29,338 nt of DNA, taken from the NCBI GenBank assembly GCA_938008555.1, contig CALLKE010000084.1, positions 1-29,338 on the forward strand, read 5' to 3'. This DNA is from an uncultured Pedobacter sp. (GTDB lineage Bacteria; Bacteroidota; Bacteroidia; Sphingobacteriales; Sphingobacteriaceae). The first letter of the stretch is position 1. Every line of letters begins with the position of its first letter. This document shows, one piece after another, positions 8,207 to 17,380 of the stretch. The notes beneath the pieces were generated by a model. It had not been told where the DNA came from. It did no database searches and was given only the letters and a program-made list of their open reading frames with translations. The position numbers and the translations under genes were made by a program.

Positions 8207-8704
8207 ATGAAATCATTAACCAATAAAAAGAAAGTACTCGAGCAGAAGCCCATGAATTTCTGGGAACGTTTATATCTCCCAGCTATTTTCCAAGGGATGG
8301 CAATTACGTTCATGCACATGTTCAAAAAGAAAGAGACCATCTTTTATCCTGAGGTGAAACGTGAGTTCTCTGAAAATTGGAGAGGTATGCACTCCTTAAA
8401 GCGTGACGAGCAAGGTCGAGAGCGTTGCACCGCTTGTGGTTTATGTGCTTTAGCTTGCCCTGCCGAAGCCATTACGATGATTGCAGCTGAGCGTAAAAAG
8501 GAAGAGGAACATTTGTACCGTGAAGAAAAATATGCATCCGTATATGAGATTAATATGCTACGTTGTATTTTCTGTGGTTTATGTGAAGAGGCTTGCCCGA
8601 AAGAAGCAATTTATCTCGATGGAAACATTGTTGAGTCAGATTATTTAAGGCAAGACTTTATTTACGGTAAAAACAAGCTAGTTGAAGCTCCATTTAAAGC
8701 ATAA
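8207..8704 (+). CDS. nuoI: NADH-quinone oxidoreductase subunit I
   Basis: Ferredoxin-like subunit carrying [4Fe-4S] clusters N6a and N6b between NuoG and NuoB. Two Cx2Cx2Cx3CP motifs are visible: CTACGLCALACP and CIFCGLCEEACP. I chose the ATG at 8207 (165 residues) because an AAGGA element lies about 8 bases upstream. An in-frame ATG at 8180 would add MMVVERKNR, a non-conserved tail, and cannot be excluded. The N terminus is lysine-rich and hydrophilic before the amphipathic NFWERLYLPAI stretch. The gene ends 16 bases before nuoJ. Confidence 0.94.
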   Translation: MKSLTNKKKVLEQKPMNFWERLYLPAIFQGMAITFMHMFKKKETIFYPEVKREFSENWRGMHSLKRDEQGRERCTACGLCALACPAEAITMIAAERKKEEEHLYREEKYASVYEINMLRCIFCGLCEEACPKEAIYLDGNIVESDYLRQDFIYGKNKLVEAPFKA

Positions 8705-8720
8705 TAAACCAATCCCATCA

Positions 8721-9224
8721 ATGAATATTTCTTTATTCTACTTAGTAGCTTTTTTATCGATATTTTTTTCGCTGCTGGTGATCTTTTCTAAAAATCCAGT
8801 ACACAGCATTTTATATCTGATAATTACTTTCTTCACATTCACTATTCATTATATTTTGTTGAATGCTCAGTTTTTGGCGATCGTTAATTTTATCGTTTAT
8901 ATGGGGGCCATCTTGGTTCTATTTCTATTTGTATTAATGTTGCTGAATTTGAACAAAGATTCAGAACCATTGAAATCCAATTTGCTCAAAATTATAGGCG
9001 TGATAGGCGGAATGTGTTTGCTAGTCACATTAGTTGGGTCCACGAAAGCTTTACATCTATCAAATCCCGTTGTTTTACAAACACAAAATTTAGGTTTAGT
9101 CAAAAATTTGGGTAAAGTATTATTCAGTGAATTTCTTTTACCATTTGAAGTATCATCTATTTTACTATTATCAGCTATGGTTGGAGCCGTTTTATTAGCT
9201 AAAAGAGAACCAAACAACGTATAA
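8721..9224 (+). CDS. nuoJ: NADH-quinone oxidoreductase subunit J
   Basis: ND6-type membrane subunit next to NuoK, NuoA and NuoH. The 167-residue product has five hydrophobic segments and the family stretch VNFIVYMGAILVLFLFVLM. I chose the ATG at 8721. A longer in-frame start at 8682 lies inside nuoI and adds a hydrophilic, unrelated N terminus. The stop codon abuts the nuoK ATG with no gap. Confidence 0.95.
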   Translation: MNISLFYLVAFLSIFFSLLVIFSKNPVHSILYLIITFFTFTIHYILLNAQFLAIVNFIVYMGAILVLFLFVLMLLNLNKDSEPLKSNLLKIIGVIGGMCLLVTLVGSTKALHLSNPVVLQTQNLGLVKNLGKVLFSEFLLPFEVSSILLLSAMVGAVLLAKREPNNV

Positions 9225-9554
9225 ATGGAGAATATCACGCAAGCCATACATGGCGTTCCCTTGAATAATTACATTCTGCTCAGCATACTTATTTTTTGTA
9301 TTGGTGTGGTGGGTGTACTCACTCGTAGAAACGCGATCATTATTTTCATGTCCGTCGAATTAATGCTGAATGCTGTAAACTTATTGTTGGCAGTTTTTTC
9401 AGTGTACCATAATAATGCATCGGGGCAAGTTTTTGTATTTTTTATTATGGCATTGGCTGCTGCAGAGGTAGCAGTTGGGTTAGCAATCATCGTCATGATT
9501 TATCGAAATACACATTCCATTGATATTAATGTGTTAAATAAATTAAAGTGGTAA
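9225..9554 (+). CDS. nuoK: NADH-quinone oxidoreductase subunit K
   Basis: ND4L-type subunit with three membrane helices. The two buried glutamates typical of the proton path are visible, in SVELMLNAVNLLLAVF and in AAAEVAVGLAI. The 109-residue length is normal. It follows nuoJ without a gap; a 126-bp spacer with two hairpin repeats separates it from nuoL. Confidence 0.96.
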   Translation: MENITQAIHGVPLNNYILLSILIFCIGVVGVLTRRNAIIIFMSVELMLNAVNLLLAVFSVYHNNASGQVFVFFIMALAAAEVAVGLAIIVMIYRNTHSIDINVLNKLKW

Positions 9555-9569
9555 AAAAGCTTGATCCCA

Positions 9570-9598
9570 GTCTTTTCCAAAAGAAAGGACCGGTGAGG
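9570..9598. repeat. REP-like hairpin 1 in the nuoK-nuoL gap
   Basis: GTCTTTTC (9570-9577) and GAAAGGAC (9583-9590) form an 8-bp stem with one G-T pair, followed by GGTGAGG at 9592-9598. A second hairpin with the same trailing heptamer occurs about 75 bp downstream. It resembles the short palindromic repeats scattered between genes in many Bacteroidota genomes, a comparison made from memory. Confidence 0.5.
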
Positions 9599-9633
9599 GC
9601 AAGCAAAATATATTTATAAACCCATAACAAATG

Positions 9634-9672
9634 CACCTAAAGAGCTCTCTTCTTTGGAGAGAGTAGGTGAGG
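9634..9672. repeat. REP-like hairpin 2 just before nuoL
   Basis: An outer stem CACCTA (9634-9639)/TAGGTG (9664-9669) and an inner stem CTCTCT (9645-9650)/AGAGAG (9658-9663), separated by a 5-nt bulge on the left arm. It is followed by the same GGTGAGG (9666-9672, partly in the stem) as hairpin 1. It ends 8 bases before the nuoL ATG and could limit access to the nuoL start or protect upstream mRNA. Confidence 0.5.
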
Positions 9673-9680
9673 ATTGAACA

Positions 9681-11591
9681 ATGATAAACTTAGCTTACTT
9701 AGTTCCTTTATTTCCATTGGTCGGATTTATTATCAATGGATGGGGGCGTAACGTTTTGTCCAAAAGTGTAGTCGGATTTATTGGAAGCTTGACGATCTTA
9801 TTATCATTCGGGGTGAGTATTGGTATATTCTGTGAATTAAGCTCTTCAGATACGAAATCATTTATCATTCCGCTGTTTGATTGGATACACGTAGGAAGTT
9901 TAACGGTGCCTTTTTCATTTTTGATTGATCCATTAAGTGCATTGATGCTATTGGTGGTTACAGGAATAGGTTTCTTAATTCATGTATATTCTATAGGTTA
10001 TATGCATGATGATGCAGGTTTTGCTAAATTTTTCGCTTACCTCAACCTGTTTATCTTTTTCATGTTACTGCTGGTTTTGGGATCTAATTATGTGATCCTA
10101 TTTATTGGATGGGAAGGAGTGGGCTTAAGCTCTTATTTATTGATTGGTTTCTGGTTTACCAATGCATCTTATGCAAGTGCAGCAAAAAAAGCTTTTGTGA
10201 TGAATCGTATTGGCGATTTAGGTTTTCTGATCGCTATCTTTTTGATCTTTGCCGCCTTTGGAAGTATTGAATTTGCTAAAGTATTTCCCCAAGCAGCTAC
10301 AATGGCTTCTGGAAGCTGCATACTCATATTAATAACCGCATTGTTATTTGTTGGTGCAACGGGTAAGTCGGCACAGATTCCTTTATTTACGTGGCTACCT
10401 GATGCAATGGCTGGTCCTACACCTGTTTCGGCTTTGATACATGCGGCTACCATGGTTACGGCGGGTATTTATATGATTGCTCGTTCCAATATTCTGTTCA
10501 CCCTCGCACCTCAAACTTTAGAAATTGTTTCAATCATCGGTTTAGCAACGGCTATCTTGGCGGCAACCATCGCATTGACACAAACAGATATTAAAAAAGT
10601 ATTGGCTTATTCCACTGTATCACAGCTGGGCTATATGTTTTTAGGATTAGGTGTTGGGGCCTATACAGGAGCCTTCTTCCACGTGATTACACATGCTTTC
10701 TTTAAAGCACTCTTGTTTTTAGGAGCAGGGTCTGTGATTCATGCCATGAGTAATGAACAAGATTTGCGTAACATGGGTGGGCTACGAAAAAAATTACCAA
10801 TCACCTTCTTGACGATGCTGATTGGAACGATCGCTATTTCGGGATTACCACCTTTTGCGGGATTTTTCTCAAAAGATGAAATTTTGGCACATGCACACCA
10901 ACATAGTCCGGTATTATGGGTGATTGGTGTCATCGGTGCCATGTTTACAGCTTTTTACATGTTTCGTATGCTGTTCCTTACTTTTTATGGGAACTTCAGA
11001 GGTACAACTGATCAGGAACATCATCTACACGAATCCCCAAAATCAATGACTGTCCCCTTGATCATCTTAGCTGTATTGTCAGCCGTTGGTGGTTTCATAG
11101 GTGTGCCTGAGGTTTTAGGAGGAAATCATTGGCTGGCTCACTTTCTGGCCCCCGTATTCGAGGCATCTAATACCAAAATGGGAGAATTGTCATTAACTCA
11201 TAGCACGGAATACATTTTAATGGTTATTTCAGTAGCTGGCGTATTGTTTGCTTTATTCTTTGCTTATCTAAAATATGTGAGAAACGCACATACTCCTGTT
11301 GCTGATACTGAAAAACGCAGTCTGTTAGCTAAACTGTCTTACAATAAATATTACATCGATGAGCTTTACGAAGCTTTGATTACCCGACCACTCGATGTGT
11401 TATCAAACTTTTTTTACAAGGTGGTTGAGAAAATAGGAATTGATGGCTTCGTAAATGGTATTGGAAAAACAACGATAGAAGCAAGTAAAGGTTTTCGCTT
11501 GCTGCAAACAGGAAATATTGGATTTTACATCTTCATGATGATTTTGGGAACGATGGCATTGTTGATATATGGCTTTTTTGAATTGTTATGA
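9681..11591 (+). CDS. nuoL: NADH-quinone oxidoreductase subunit L
   Basis: ND5-type antiporter-like proton-pumping subunit at the far end of the membrane arm. The 636-residue product is highly hydrophobic, with the conserved FIGWEGVGLSSYLLIGFW and LPDAMAGPTPVSALIHAAT segments that contain the pump glutamate and helix-7 residues. A C-terminal extension, hydrophilic then hydrophobic, matches the lateral helix and its anchor. Full family length. It is preceded by a hairpin-rich spacer, and its TGA stop overlaps the first bases of the repeat-like element in the next gap. Confidence 0.97.
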   Translation: MINLAYLVPLFPLVGFIINGWGRNVLSKSVVGFIGSLTILLSFGVSIGIFCELSSSDTKSFIIPLFDWIHVGSLTVPFSFLIDPLSALMLLVVTGIGFLIHVYSIGYMHDDAGFAKFFAYLNLFIFFMLLLVLGSNYVILFIGWEGVGLSSYLLIGFWFTNASYASAAKKAFVMNRIGDLGFLIAIFLIFAAFGSIEFAKVFPQAATMASGSCILILITALLFVGATGKSAQIPLFTWLPDAMAGPTPVSALIHAATMVTAGIYMIARSNILFTLAPQTLEIVSIIGLATAILAATIALTQTDIKKVLAYSTVSQLGYMFLGLGVGAYTGAFFHVITHAFFKALLFLGAGSVIHAMSNEQDLRNMGGLRKKLPITFLTMLIGTIAISGLPPFAGFFSKDEILAHAHQHSPVLWVIGVIGAMFTAFYMFRMLFLTFYGNFRGTTDQEHHLHESPKSMTVPLIILAVLSAVGGFIGVPEVLGGNHWLAHFLAPVFEASNTKMGELSLTHSTEYILMVISVAGVLFALFFAYLKYVRNAHTPVADTEKRSLLAKLSYNKYYIDELYEALITRPLDVLSNFFYKVVEKIGIDGFVNGIGKTTIEASKGFRLLQTGNIGFYIFMMILGTMALLIYGFFELL

Positions 11592-11683
11592 GCGAAGCGA
11601 GTATAATCATAGACTCTCATGCATGGTTCTTTAGTCCGTGATGGCTCCATTAACCAATAAAAGATATAATACACGAAAAATTT
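11588..11683. repeat. Degenerate intergenic repeat, copy A (nuoL-nuoM)
   Basis: Most of the nuoL-nuoM gap resembles 14582-14670 by eye. Shared blocks in the same order are ATGAGC, CATA..CTC..CAT, TTAGT.C.TGAT, GCTCCAT and a TATA.TACA.GAAAA-like tail. Both copies are noncoding and follow a nuo gene. The similarity is imperfect and was judged without alignment software. Confidence 0.35.
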
Positions 11684-11705
11684 AATCGGTTTGATCAAAA
11701 CATAA

Positions 11706-13172
11706 ATGGAATTAATACGCTTAATAGTTTTATCTCTTCTCGGAGCTTTTGTTTGTTCCTTTCTCAGACGAGGCAATGCTGCACGAATTGCAGCCCTTAT
11801 AACCTCAATCATTTCTTTAGTTTTTACGATTGGTATAGTATGTAAGTTTATTCCTGATGCCTCCATTCAGTTTCTGGTAGATGATGCTTGGATTCCAAGT
11901 TTGGGTATTCATTTCAAGGTAGGAATTGATGGGATTAGCTTAACGACAGTTTTGTTGACCAATATATTAGTTCCCATTATTATCCTGGCGAGCTTTAAGA
12001 ATCAGTATAAAAATTCCAATGTATTTTATGCCCTCATTTTGTTCATGCAAGCAGGATTATTGGTTGTATTTACTGCTTTAGATGGATTCTTATTTTATGT
12101 AGGGTGGGAAGCAGCTTTGATCCCTATTTATTTTATTTGCGCTTTATGGGGCGGCGAGAACCGAATCCAAGTAAATCTGAAATTTTTTATCTACACCATC
12201 GCGGGCAGTCTGTTGATGTTGGTAGCAATCATCTATCTACACCTAAACACAGCTAATAATAGCTACGATATCATTGATTTTTATCAACTAAAACTAGATG
12301 CAAGTACTCAAAATTGGGTGTTCTGGGCACTCTTCCTTGCATTTGCAATTAAAATGCCGGTGTTTCCTTTTCATACATGGCAACCAGATACCTATACTGA
12401 AGCCCCAACTCCTGGAACGATGCTACTTTCGGGTATTATGCTTAAGATGGGGGTATATGGTGTTATTCGTTGGTTAATTCCTGTGGTTCCATTGGGTTTT
12501 GCAGCTTGGGGACAAACTGCACTCATTTTCTCTGTGATCGGAATTATATATGCTTCTATTATCGCATTTACTCAAAAAGATGTTAAACGACTGGTTGCTT
12601 ACTCGTCGATTGCGCACGTGGGTTTAATTTCGGCTGGTATTTTTGCATGGAATATACAGGGCGTACAAGGAGCCGTGATTCAAATGCTCAATCATGGCAT
12701 TAATGTAGTAGGGCTCTTTTTTGTGCTGGATATCATGATGCGCAGATTAAACACACGTGAGTTGAGCCAAATGGGCGGAATTGCAAAATCAGCACCTAAA
12801 CTAGCAATTGGATTCCTGATTATTCTTTTAGGAACAGTTGCACTTCCACTCACGAATGGGTTTATTGGTGAATTTCTGTTGCTGATCGGAGTTTATCAGT
12901 ATAATATTTGGTATGCAGCTATTGCTGGTTTAACCATCATTTTAGGGGCTGTGTATATGCTGCGTATGTATCAGCAAAGCATGTTGGGTAACTCCAATGA
13001 ACAAACAGCTGTTTTTGCTGATCTTGATGTTACGGAAAAAATAGTGTTATTGATTGTTGGTGCATTTGTAGTTGTGATTGGAGTTTATCCTCAACCAATT
13101 TTACATATATCGGAAGCAGCAGTAAGCAATTTGGTAGATCAGGTGAATCAAAAGATATTATTAAGTAAATAA
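11706..13172 (+). CDS. nuoM: NADH-quinone oxidoreductase subunit M
   Basis: ND4-type antiporter-like proton-pumping subunit. The 488-residue product has about 14 hydrophobic segments and the signatures FYVGWEAALIPIYFICALWG (with the conserved membrane glutamate) and WQPDTYTEAPTPGTMLLSG. Normal length. It is separated from nuoL by a 114-bp gap with repeat-like sequence and from nuoN by only 2 bases. Confidence 0.97.
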   Translation: MELIRLIVLSLLGAFVCSFLRRGNAARIAALITSIISLVFTIGIVCKFIPDASIQFLVDDAWIPSLGIHFKVGIDGISLTTVLLTNILVPIIILASFKNQYKNSNVFYALILFMQAGLLVVFTALDGFLFYVGWEAALIPIYFICALWGGENRIQVNLKFFIYTIAGSLLMLVAIIYLHLNTANNSYDIIDFYQLKLDASTQNWVFWALFLAFAIKMPVFPFHTWQPDTYTEAPTPGTMLLSGIMLKMGVYGVIRWLIPVVPLGFAAWGQTALIFSVIGIIYASIIAFTQKDVKRLVAYSSIAHVGLISAGIFAWNIQGVQGAVIQMLNHGINVVGLFFVLDIMMRRLNTRELSQMGGIAKSAPKLAIGFLIILLGTVALPLTNGFIGEFLLLIGVYQYNIWYAAIAGLTIILGAVYMLRMYQQSMLGNSNEQTAVFADLDVTEKIVLLIVGAFVVVIGVYPQPILHISEAAVSNLVDQVNQKILLSK

Positions 13173-13174
13173 GA

Positions 13175-14554
13175 ATGAATGCATTAATTATTCTATCCGC
13201 TTTGGCGATAGTTATTCTATATCTGGGACTATTTAACGCTAAGAGAGCACTTCTACCCATCACTTTAGTGGGCTTATGTGTAGCACTGGGTGCTGTGCTA
13301 GCCAAGTGGAATACAAATGCGCAGCCTATTTATAGTGGGATGATGCTATTTGATAATTTCGCTGTTGCTTTTTCTTCCATTTGTATTTTTTCGACGATCC
13401 TCATTATTCTAATCTCAAGAGACTATTTTGAACGAATTAGTGAGCATGTAGCAGAATACTATGCTATTCTTCTTTTTGCCTTAGCGGGGATTTTGGTGAT
13501 GGTTTCATACCATAATTTATCGATGCTTTTTATTGGGATCGAGATTATGTCGGTCAGCTTGTATATTCTCGTAGGTATTCGTAAAAAAGAATACGCGTCC
13601 AATGAAGCAGCTTTAAAATATTTTTTAATGGGTGCTTTTTCTACTGGATTTCTTCTTTTAGGTATTACGCTTATTTATGGTGCAACGGGATCGTTCAGCT
13701 TGGAAACAATTAAGAGCTATGCTGTGTCAAACTCAACGAGTATATCTCCCTTATTCTATAGTGGGTTGATTTTGATGTTAATCGGATTTTGTTTTAAAAT
13801 AGGTGTGGCACCATTTCACTTTTGGACTCCTGATGTATACGAAGGATCACCAACATTGATTACGGCATTTATGAGCACTGTAGCTAAAACAGCTGGATTT
13901 GCCGCATTTATACGTTTATTCTCGGTTTGTTTTACGCCTTTGAGCGATTTCTGGGTGCCTGCAATTACCGTGATTATTGTGCTGACAATTTTTATTGGTA
14001 ATATCACAGCAGCCTATCAGCATAGCTTTAAGCGGATGTTGGCTTATTCAAGTATTTCACATGCAGGTTACTTGTTGTTTGCAGCGTTACTTTTGGGGGC
14101 GTTATCTACAAATGCGGTGTTTGTATATGCCACTGCATACTCAATCGCATCTATTATTGCATTTGCAGCTTTGATCTTAGTGAGACGTGAAACAAATTCA
14201 TCTGGTTTTGATAGCTTTAATGGGCTAGCGAAGAAGAATCCACTGATGGCCTTTACGCTTACGATAGCGATGCTTTCTTTGGCGGGTATTCCTCTTACGG
14301 CGGGCTTCATAGGTAAGTTTATGGTATTCTCTATTGCCATATCGGAGTATCGAATTGGGCTAGTTATTCTGGCTATTATCAATGCACTCATTGGCATTTT
14401 TTATTATCTGAAAGTAATAGTAGCCATGTACTTTAAAGAGGTAGAGCGAGAGGAAATTTTTGTGCCGACTTATTATAAGCTGGTTTTATGCTTCTCGGCA
14501 GCTATCACTATTTTACTAGGTGTATACCCTAACTTCATTTTAGACTTATTTTAA
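13175..14554 (+). CDS. nuoN: NADH-quinone oxidoreductase subunit N
   Basis: ND2-type antiporter-like proton-pumping subunit, nearest to NuoK. The 459-residue product has many membrane segments and the typical LFIGIEIMSVSLYILVG and FHFWTPDVYEGSPT motifs. It starts 2 bases after nuoM and ends the 14-gene complex I cluster, so all subunits A-N are encoded here in standard order. The following 138-bp gap has no strong intrinsic terminator that I can see. Confidence 0.97.
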   Translation: MNALIILSALAIVILYLGLFNAKRALLPITLVGLCVALGAVLAKWNTNAQPIYSGMMLFDNFAVAFSSICIFSTILIILISRDYFERISEHVAEYYAILLFALAGILVMVSYHNLSMLFIGIEIMSVSLYILVGIRKKEYASNEAALKYFLMGAFSTGFLLLGITLIYGATGSFSLETIKSYAVSNSTSISPLFYSGLILMLIGFCFKIGVAPFHFWTPDVYEGSPTLITAFMSTVAKTAGFAAFIRLFSVCFTPLSDFWVPAITVIIVLTIFIGNITAAYQHSFKRMLAYSSISHAGYLLFAALLLGALSTNAVFVYATAYSIASIIAFAALILVRRETNSSGFDSFNGLAKKNPLMAFTLTIAMLSLAGIPLTAGFIGKFMVFSIAISEYRIGLVILAIINALIGIFYYLKVIVAMYFKEVEREEIFVPTYYKLVLCFSAAITILLGVYPNFILDLF

Positions 14555-14581
14555 AAGCTGAAATAAGCCTTCAAAATCATC

Positions 14582-14670
14582 ATGAGCTACGTTTAGAAGC
14601 ATACTCATAAATAATTAGTTCATGATTGCTCCATGGTTGTTGAAAAACAAATTATATACATGAAAATATT
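14582..14670. repeat. Degenerate intergenic repeat, copy B (after nuoN)
   Basis: Occupies most of the gap between nuoN and the DedA gene and shares short ordered blocks with 11588-11683, notably TTAGT followed by TGATTGCTCCAT. Together the two suggest a dispersed, decaying intergenic element. No coding potential seen. Confidence 0.35.
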
Positions 14671-14692
14671 GTAGATTTACCCATATTCAGCC

Positions 14693-15337
14693 ATGCACGA
14701 AATCTGGGACCTACTACTACACTTTATTGATCCTGAGCTACTACTTCGAGAAGGAGGTTTGTATGTTCTTCTTTTTGTAATTTTTGCTGAAACAGGTTTG
14801 TTTTTTGGATTTTTCCTCCCAGGAGATTACCTGTTGTTTATGGCTGGAATGTTTACAGCTACGGGCCGGCTAAATACTTCGATCTATGCCTTGGTGATAG
14901 GATTGATATTTGCGGCAGTCCTGGGCAATTTTGTTGGATATTGGTTTGGTAAAAAAACAGGTAGACTTTTATATGATCGACCAGACACTTTCTTCTTTAA
15001 GAAAAAATACTTTAAGGCAGCAGAGGATTACTATCGGAAACAAGGTGCATTTGCACTAATTATGGGCCGATTTATACCTATTGTGAGGACTTTTGCGCCG
15101 ATTTTTGCTGGAGTGGTGCGGCTTGATTTTAAGAAATTTGCTTTTTACAATATAATAGGTGCATGCTTTTGGGTTACCTCTTTGACTTTAATTGGATTTT
15201 TTCTTGGTATAAAATTTGAGAAAGAGATTAGTGACTATTTATTGTATATCATAATAGGTTTTGTTGTTGTGGCTACTGCGCCGCTTTTAGTATCCTATAT
15301 AAAAGGCATAGGACGTGTAGATAAAACCGAAGAATAA
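14693..15337 (+). CDS. DedA family membrane protein (VTT domain)
   Basis: A 214-residue integral membrane protein of the DedA/SNARE-associated (VTT) family; members are linked to lipid carrier flipping and membrane homeostasis. Visible family features are the re-entrant segment FGFFLPGDYLLFMAG, then GYWFGKKTGR, and GRFIPIVRTFAPIFAG with the conserved arginines and proline. The hydrophobic C terminus ends in a short charged tail. The gene is followed after 21 bases by the pyrophosphatase and may share its transcript. The exact substrate cannot be told from sequence. Confidence 0.9.
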   Translation: MHEIWDLLLHFIDPELLLREGGLYVLLFVIFAETGLFFGFFLPGDYLLFMAGMFTATGRLNTSIYALVIGLIFAAVLGNFVGYWFGKKTGRLLYDRPDTFFFKKKYFKAAEDYYRKQGAFALIMGRFIPIVRTFAPIFAGVVRLDFKKFAFYNIIGACFWVTSLTLIGFFLGIKFEKEISDYLLYIIIGFVVVATAPLLVSYIKGIGRVDKTEE

Positions 15338-15358
15338 GTTTAACCAATAATTAATATA

Positions 15359-15901
15359 ATGAGTAAAGACCACCCGTGGCACCATGTTTCTCCAGGGAAT
15401 AATATCCCTTCCACAGTTAATGCAATTATCGAAATTCCTAAAGGGTCTAAGGCAAAGTATGAAATAGATAAAGACTCTAGTTTGATAAAATTAGATCGAG
15501 TTCTTTTTTCGTCAGTGATGTACCCAGCTAATTATGGCTTCATTCCTCAAACCTATTGTGATGATAAAGATCCTTTAGATATTTTAGTTTTATGCTCGGT
15601 AGATGTTTACCCGATGACTATTATTGAGGCCAAAGTAGTTGGCGTTATGCATATGGTTGATAATGGTGAGCAGGATGATAAGATTATTGCAGTAGCAAAA
15701 AATGACATGTCGGTAAACTATATTGATGATTTAGCTGAATTACCACCCCATACGATGAAAGAAATTGTGCGATTCTTTCAAGATTATAAAGCCTTAGAGC
15801 AAAAAAATGTGACTATTGAGCATTTACTGGGCAAAAGATATGCTTATAAAGTAATTGCTGATAGTCTTGAGCTGTATCAAAAAACATTTGTAAAAAAGTA
15901 A
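15359..15901 (+). CDS. ppa: Inorganic pyrophosphatase, family I
   Basis: Soluble enzyme that hydrolyses pyrophosphate to phosphate and so drives biosynthetic reactions. The 180-residue length is normal for the bacterial family I enzyme. The metal-binding signature is visible as DDKDPLDILVL, with further acidic residues in DNGEQDDKIIAV. It lies between the DedA gene and a CorC-like gene with short spacers (21 and 7 bases), so the three are probably co-transcribed. Confidence 0.95.
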   Translation: MSKDHPWHHVSPGNNIPSTVNAIIEIPKGSKAKYEIDKDSSLIKLDRVLFSSVMYPANYGFIPQTYCDDKDPLDILVLCSVDVYPMTIIEAKVVGVMHMVDNGEQDDKIIAVAKNDMSVNYIDDLAELPPHTMKEIVRFFQDYKALEQKNVTIEHLLGKRYAYKVIADSLELYQKTFVKK

Positions 15902-15908
15902 CCTAAGG

Positions 15909-17234
15909 ATGGTTTTTCAAGTATTTATCACATTTTTTCTTGTATTTCTCAATGGCTTTTTCGTAGCGGCAGAATTTGCCATTGTACGGGTGAGGGCTTC
16001 CCAAATCGAGATAAAAGCAAAATCTGGAAGCAGGGTAGCCAAAATTGCTAAGCACATAACCTTGCATTTAGATGGTTACTTAGCCGCTACTCAGCTGGGT
16101 ATTACACTTGCCTCACTTGGTTTAGGCTGGGTGGGTGAGCGAGTTATGGAAGATATATTGAAAAACCTTTTTATATCATTTGGAGCAAGCGAAGATATTG
16201 TACGAACTTTTTCTGGTACGCTTGCTCCAATTATTGCATTTTCAGCGATTACGATTTTACATATAGTTTTTGGTGAGTTAGCACCTAAGTCGGTGGCTAT
16301 TGTGCATCCAGTGAATACCACGATGAAGATTGCACTGCCCTTGCATTTTTTTTACCTTGTTTTTCGTCCATTTATCATGATGCTGAATGGCTTCTCAAAT
16401 GTATTATTGGGTGTTTTTGGCTTCCGTGCAGAGGGGGGAAAAGAGTCTCATCATAGTTCAGAGGAATTGCAATATCTACTAGATCAAGGTAAAGAAAGTG
16501 GAGCTTTAGACACGACAGAGCATGAACTGATTAAGAATGTGTTCGATTTCAACGAGCGTGTTGTTAAAAATATTATGGTTCCTCGTACTAAAATATCAGG
16601 CATTGAACTCAATACATCACATGAGCAATTGCTAGATATTCTAATTAAGGAGGGATACTCTCGAATTCCAGTTTATCATGAAACGATTGATAAAATTGTT
16701 GGTATTGTACATGCAAAAGATATTTTGCCTTTGATAGTACAAAACAAACCCTGGGTATTAAAAGATATCATTCGCAAACCTTTTCTTATTCCAGAGACAA
16801 AAAAAATAAACGATTTACTAAGTGAGCTTCAGTTAAAACGTATTCAGATAGCAATTGTACTTGATGAATTTGGTGGTACTGCTGGCATGGTTACTCTGGA
16901 AGATATTGTAGAGGAGCTAGTTGGCGAAATTCAAGATGAATATGATGAGGAAAAACCAATCGTCGAGAGAATATCTGACTCTGAGTTTATCATCAATGCA
17001 TCGGCAAGTATTTATGATGTGAATGAGTTTCTACCACATGATTTACCTGAAGATGGTGACTATGATACTTTAGCCGGTTTACTTGGAGAATTGTTTGGTA
17101 AGATTGCTGAAGTTGGTGAGCGGCATGAATTCTCTGGATATATTTTCACTATCCTGAAGAAAACAGAGCAGAATGTTGAATCTGTCAAGCTAGAGCTGTT
17201 GATTAACCACGACGATTCGATCGATTTGAATTGA
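15909..17234 (+). CDS. CorC/HlyC-type CNNM-CBS membrane protein
   Basis: A 441-residue protein with the usual hemolysin-C/CorC-like architecture: an N-terminal DUF21/CNNM membrane domain (about residues 1-190), two CBS domains (about 205-330, including GYSRIPVYHETIDKIVGIVH) and a C-terminal CorC_HlyC domain (about 345-430). The family is linked to Mg2+ or other divalent metal transport. The hemolysin name is historical and does not imply toxicity. It starts 7 bases after ppa. A small 6-bp hairpin lies about 14 bases after its stop. Confidence 0.9.
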   Translation: MVFQVFITFFLVFLNGFFVAAEFAIVRVRASQIEIKAKSGSRVAKIAKHITLHLDGYLAATQLGITLASLGLGWVGERVMEDILKNLFISFGASEDIVRTFSGTLAPIIAFSAITILHIVFGELAPKSVAIVHPVNTTMKIALPLHFFYLVFRPFIMMLNGFSNVLLGVFGFRAEGGKESHHSSEELQYLLDQGKESGALDTTEHELIKNVFDFNERVVKNIMVPRTKISGIELNTSHEQLLDILIKEGYSRIPVYHETIDKIVGIVHAKDILPLIVQNKPWVLKDIIRKPFLIPETKKINDLLSELQLKRIQIAIVLDEFGGTAGMVTLEDIVEELVGEIQDEYDEEKPIVERISDSEFIINASASIYDVNEFLPHDLPEDGDYDTLAGLLGELFGKIAEVGERHEFSGYIFTILKKTEQNVESVKLELLINHDDSIDLN

Positions 17235-17247
17235 GAACACTGCTTAG

Positions 17248-17263
17248 AGTATGATACCATACT
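17248..17263. terminator. Small hairpin after the CorC-like gene
   Basis: AGTATG (17248-17253) pairs with CATACT (17258-17263) across a 4-nt loop. There is no immediate T tract, so it is a weak terminator or mRNA end-protection candidate. Confidence 0.3.
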
Positions 17264-17380
17264 ATGATTTATCGTGTTATTTGTTCTTTATAGTTATTTA
17301 AGAGGTTATTTTGTTGAGCTTGATTTTCTTCGCCATAATAGAAAGACATTTATCAACTGGGTCGTTCATGTAAAAAAAAA

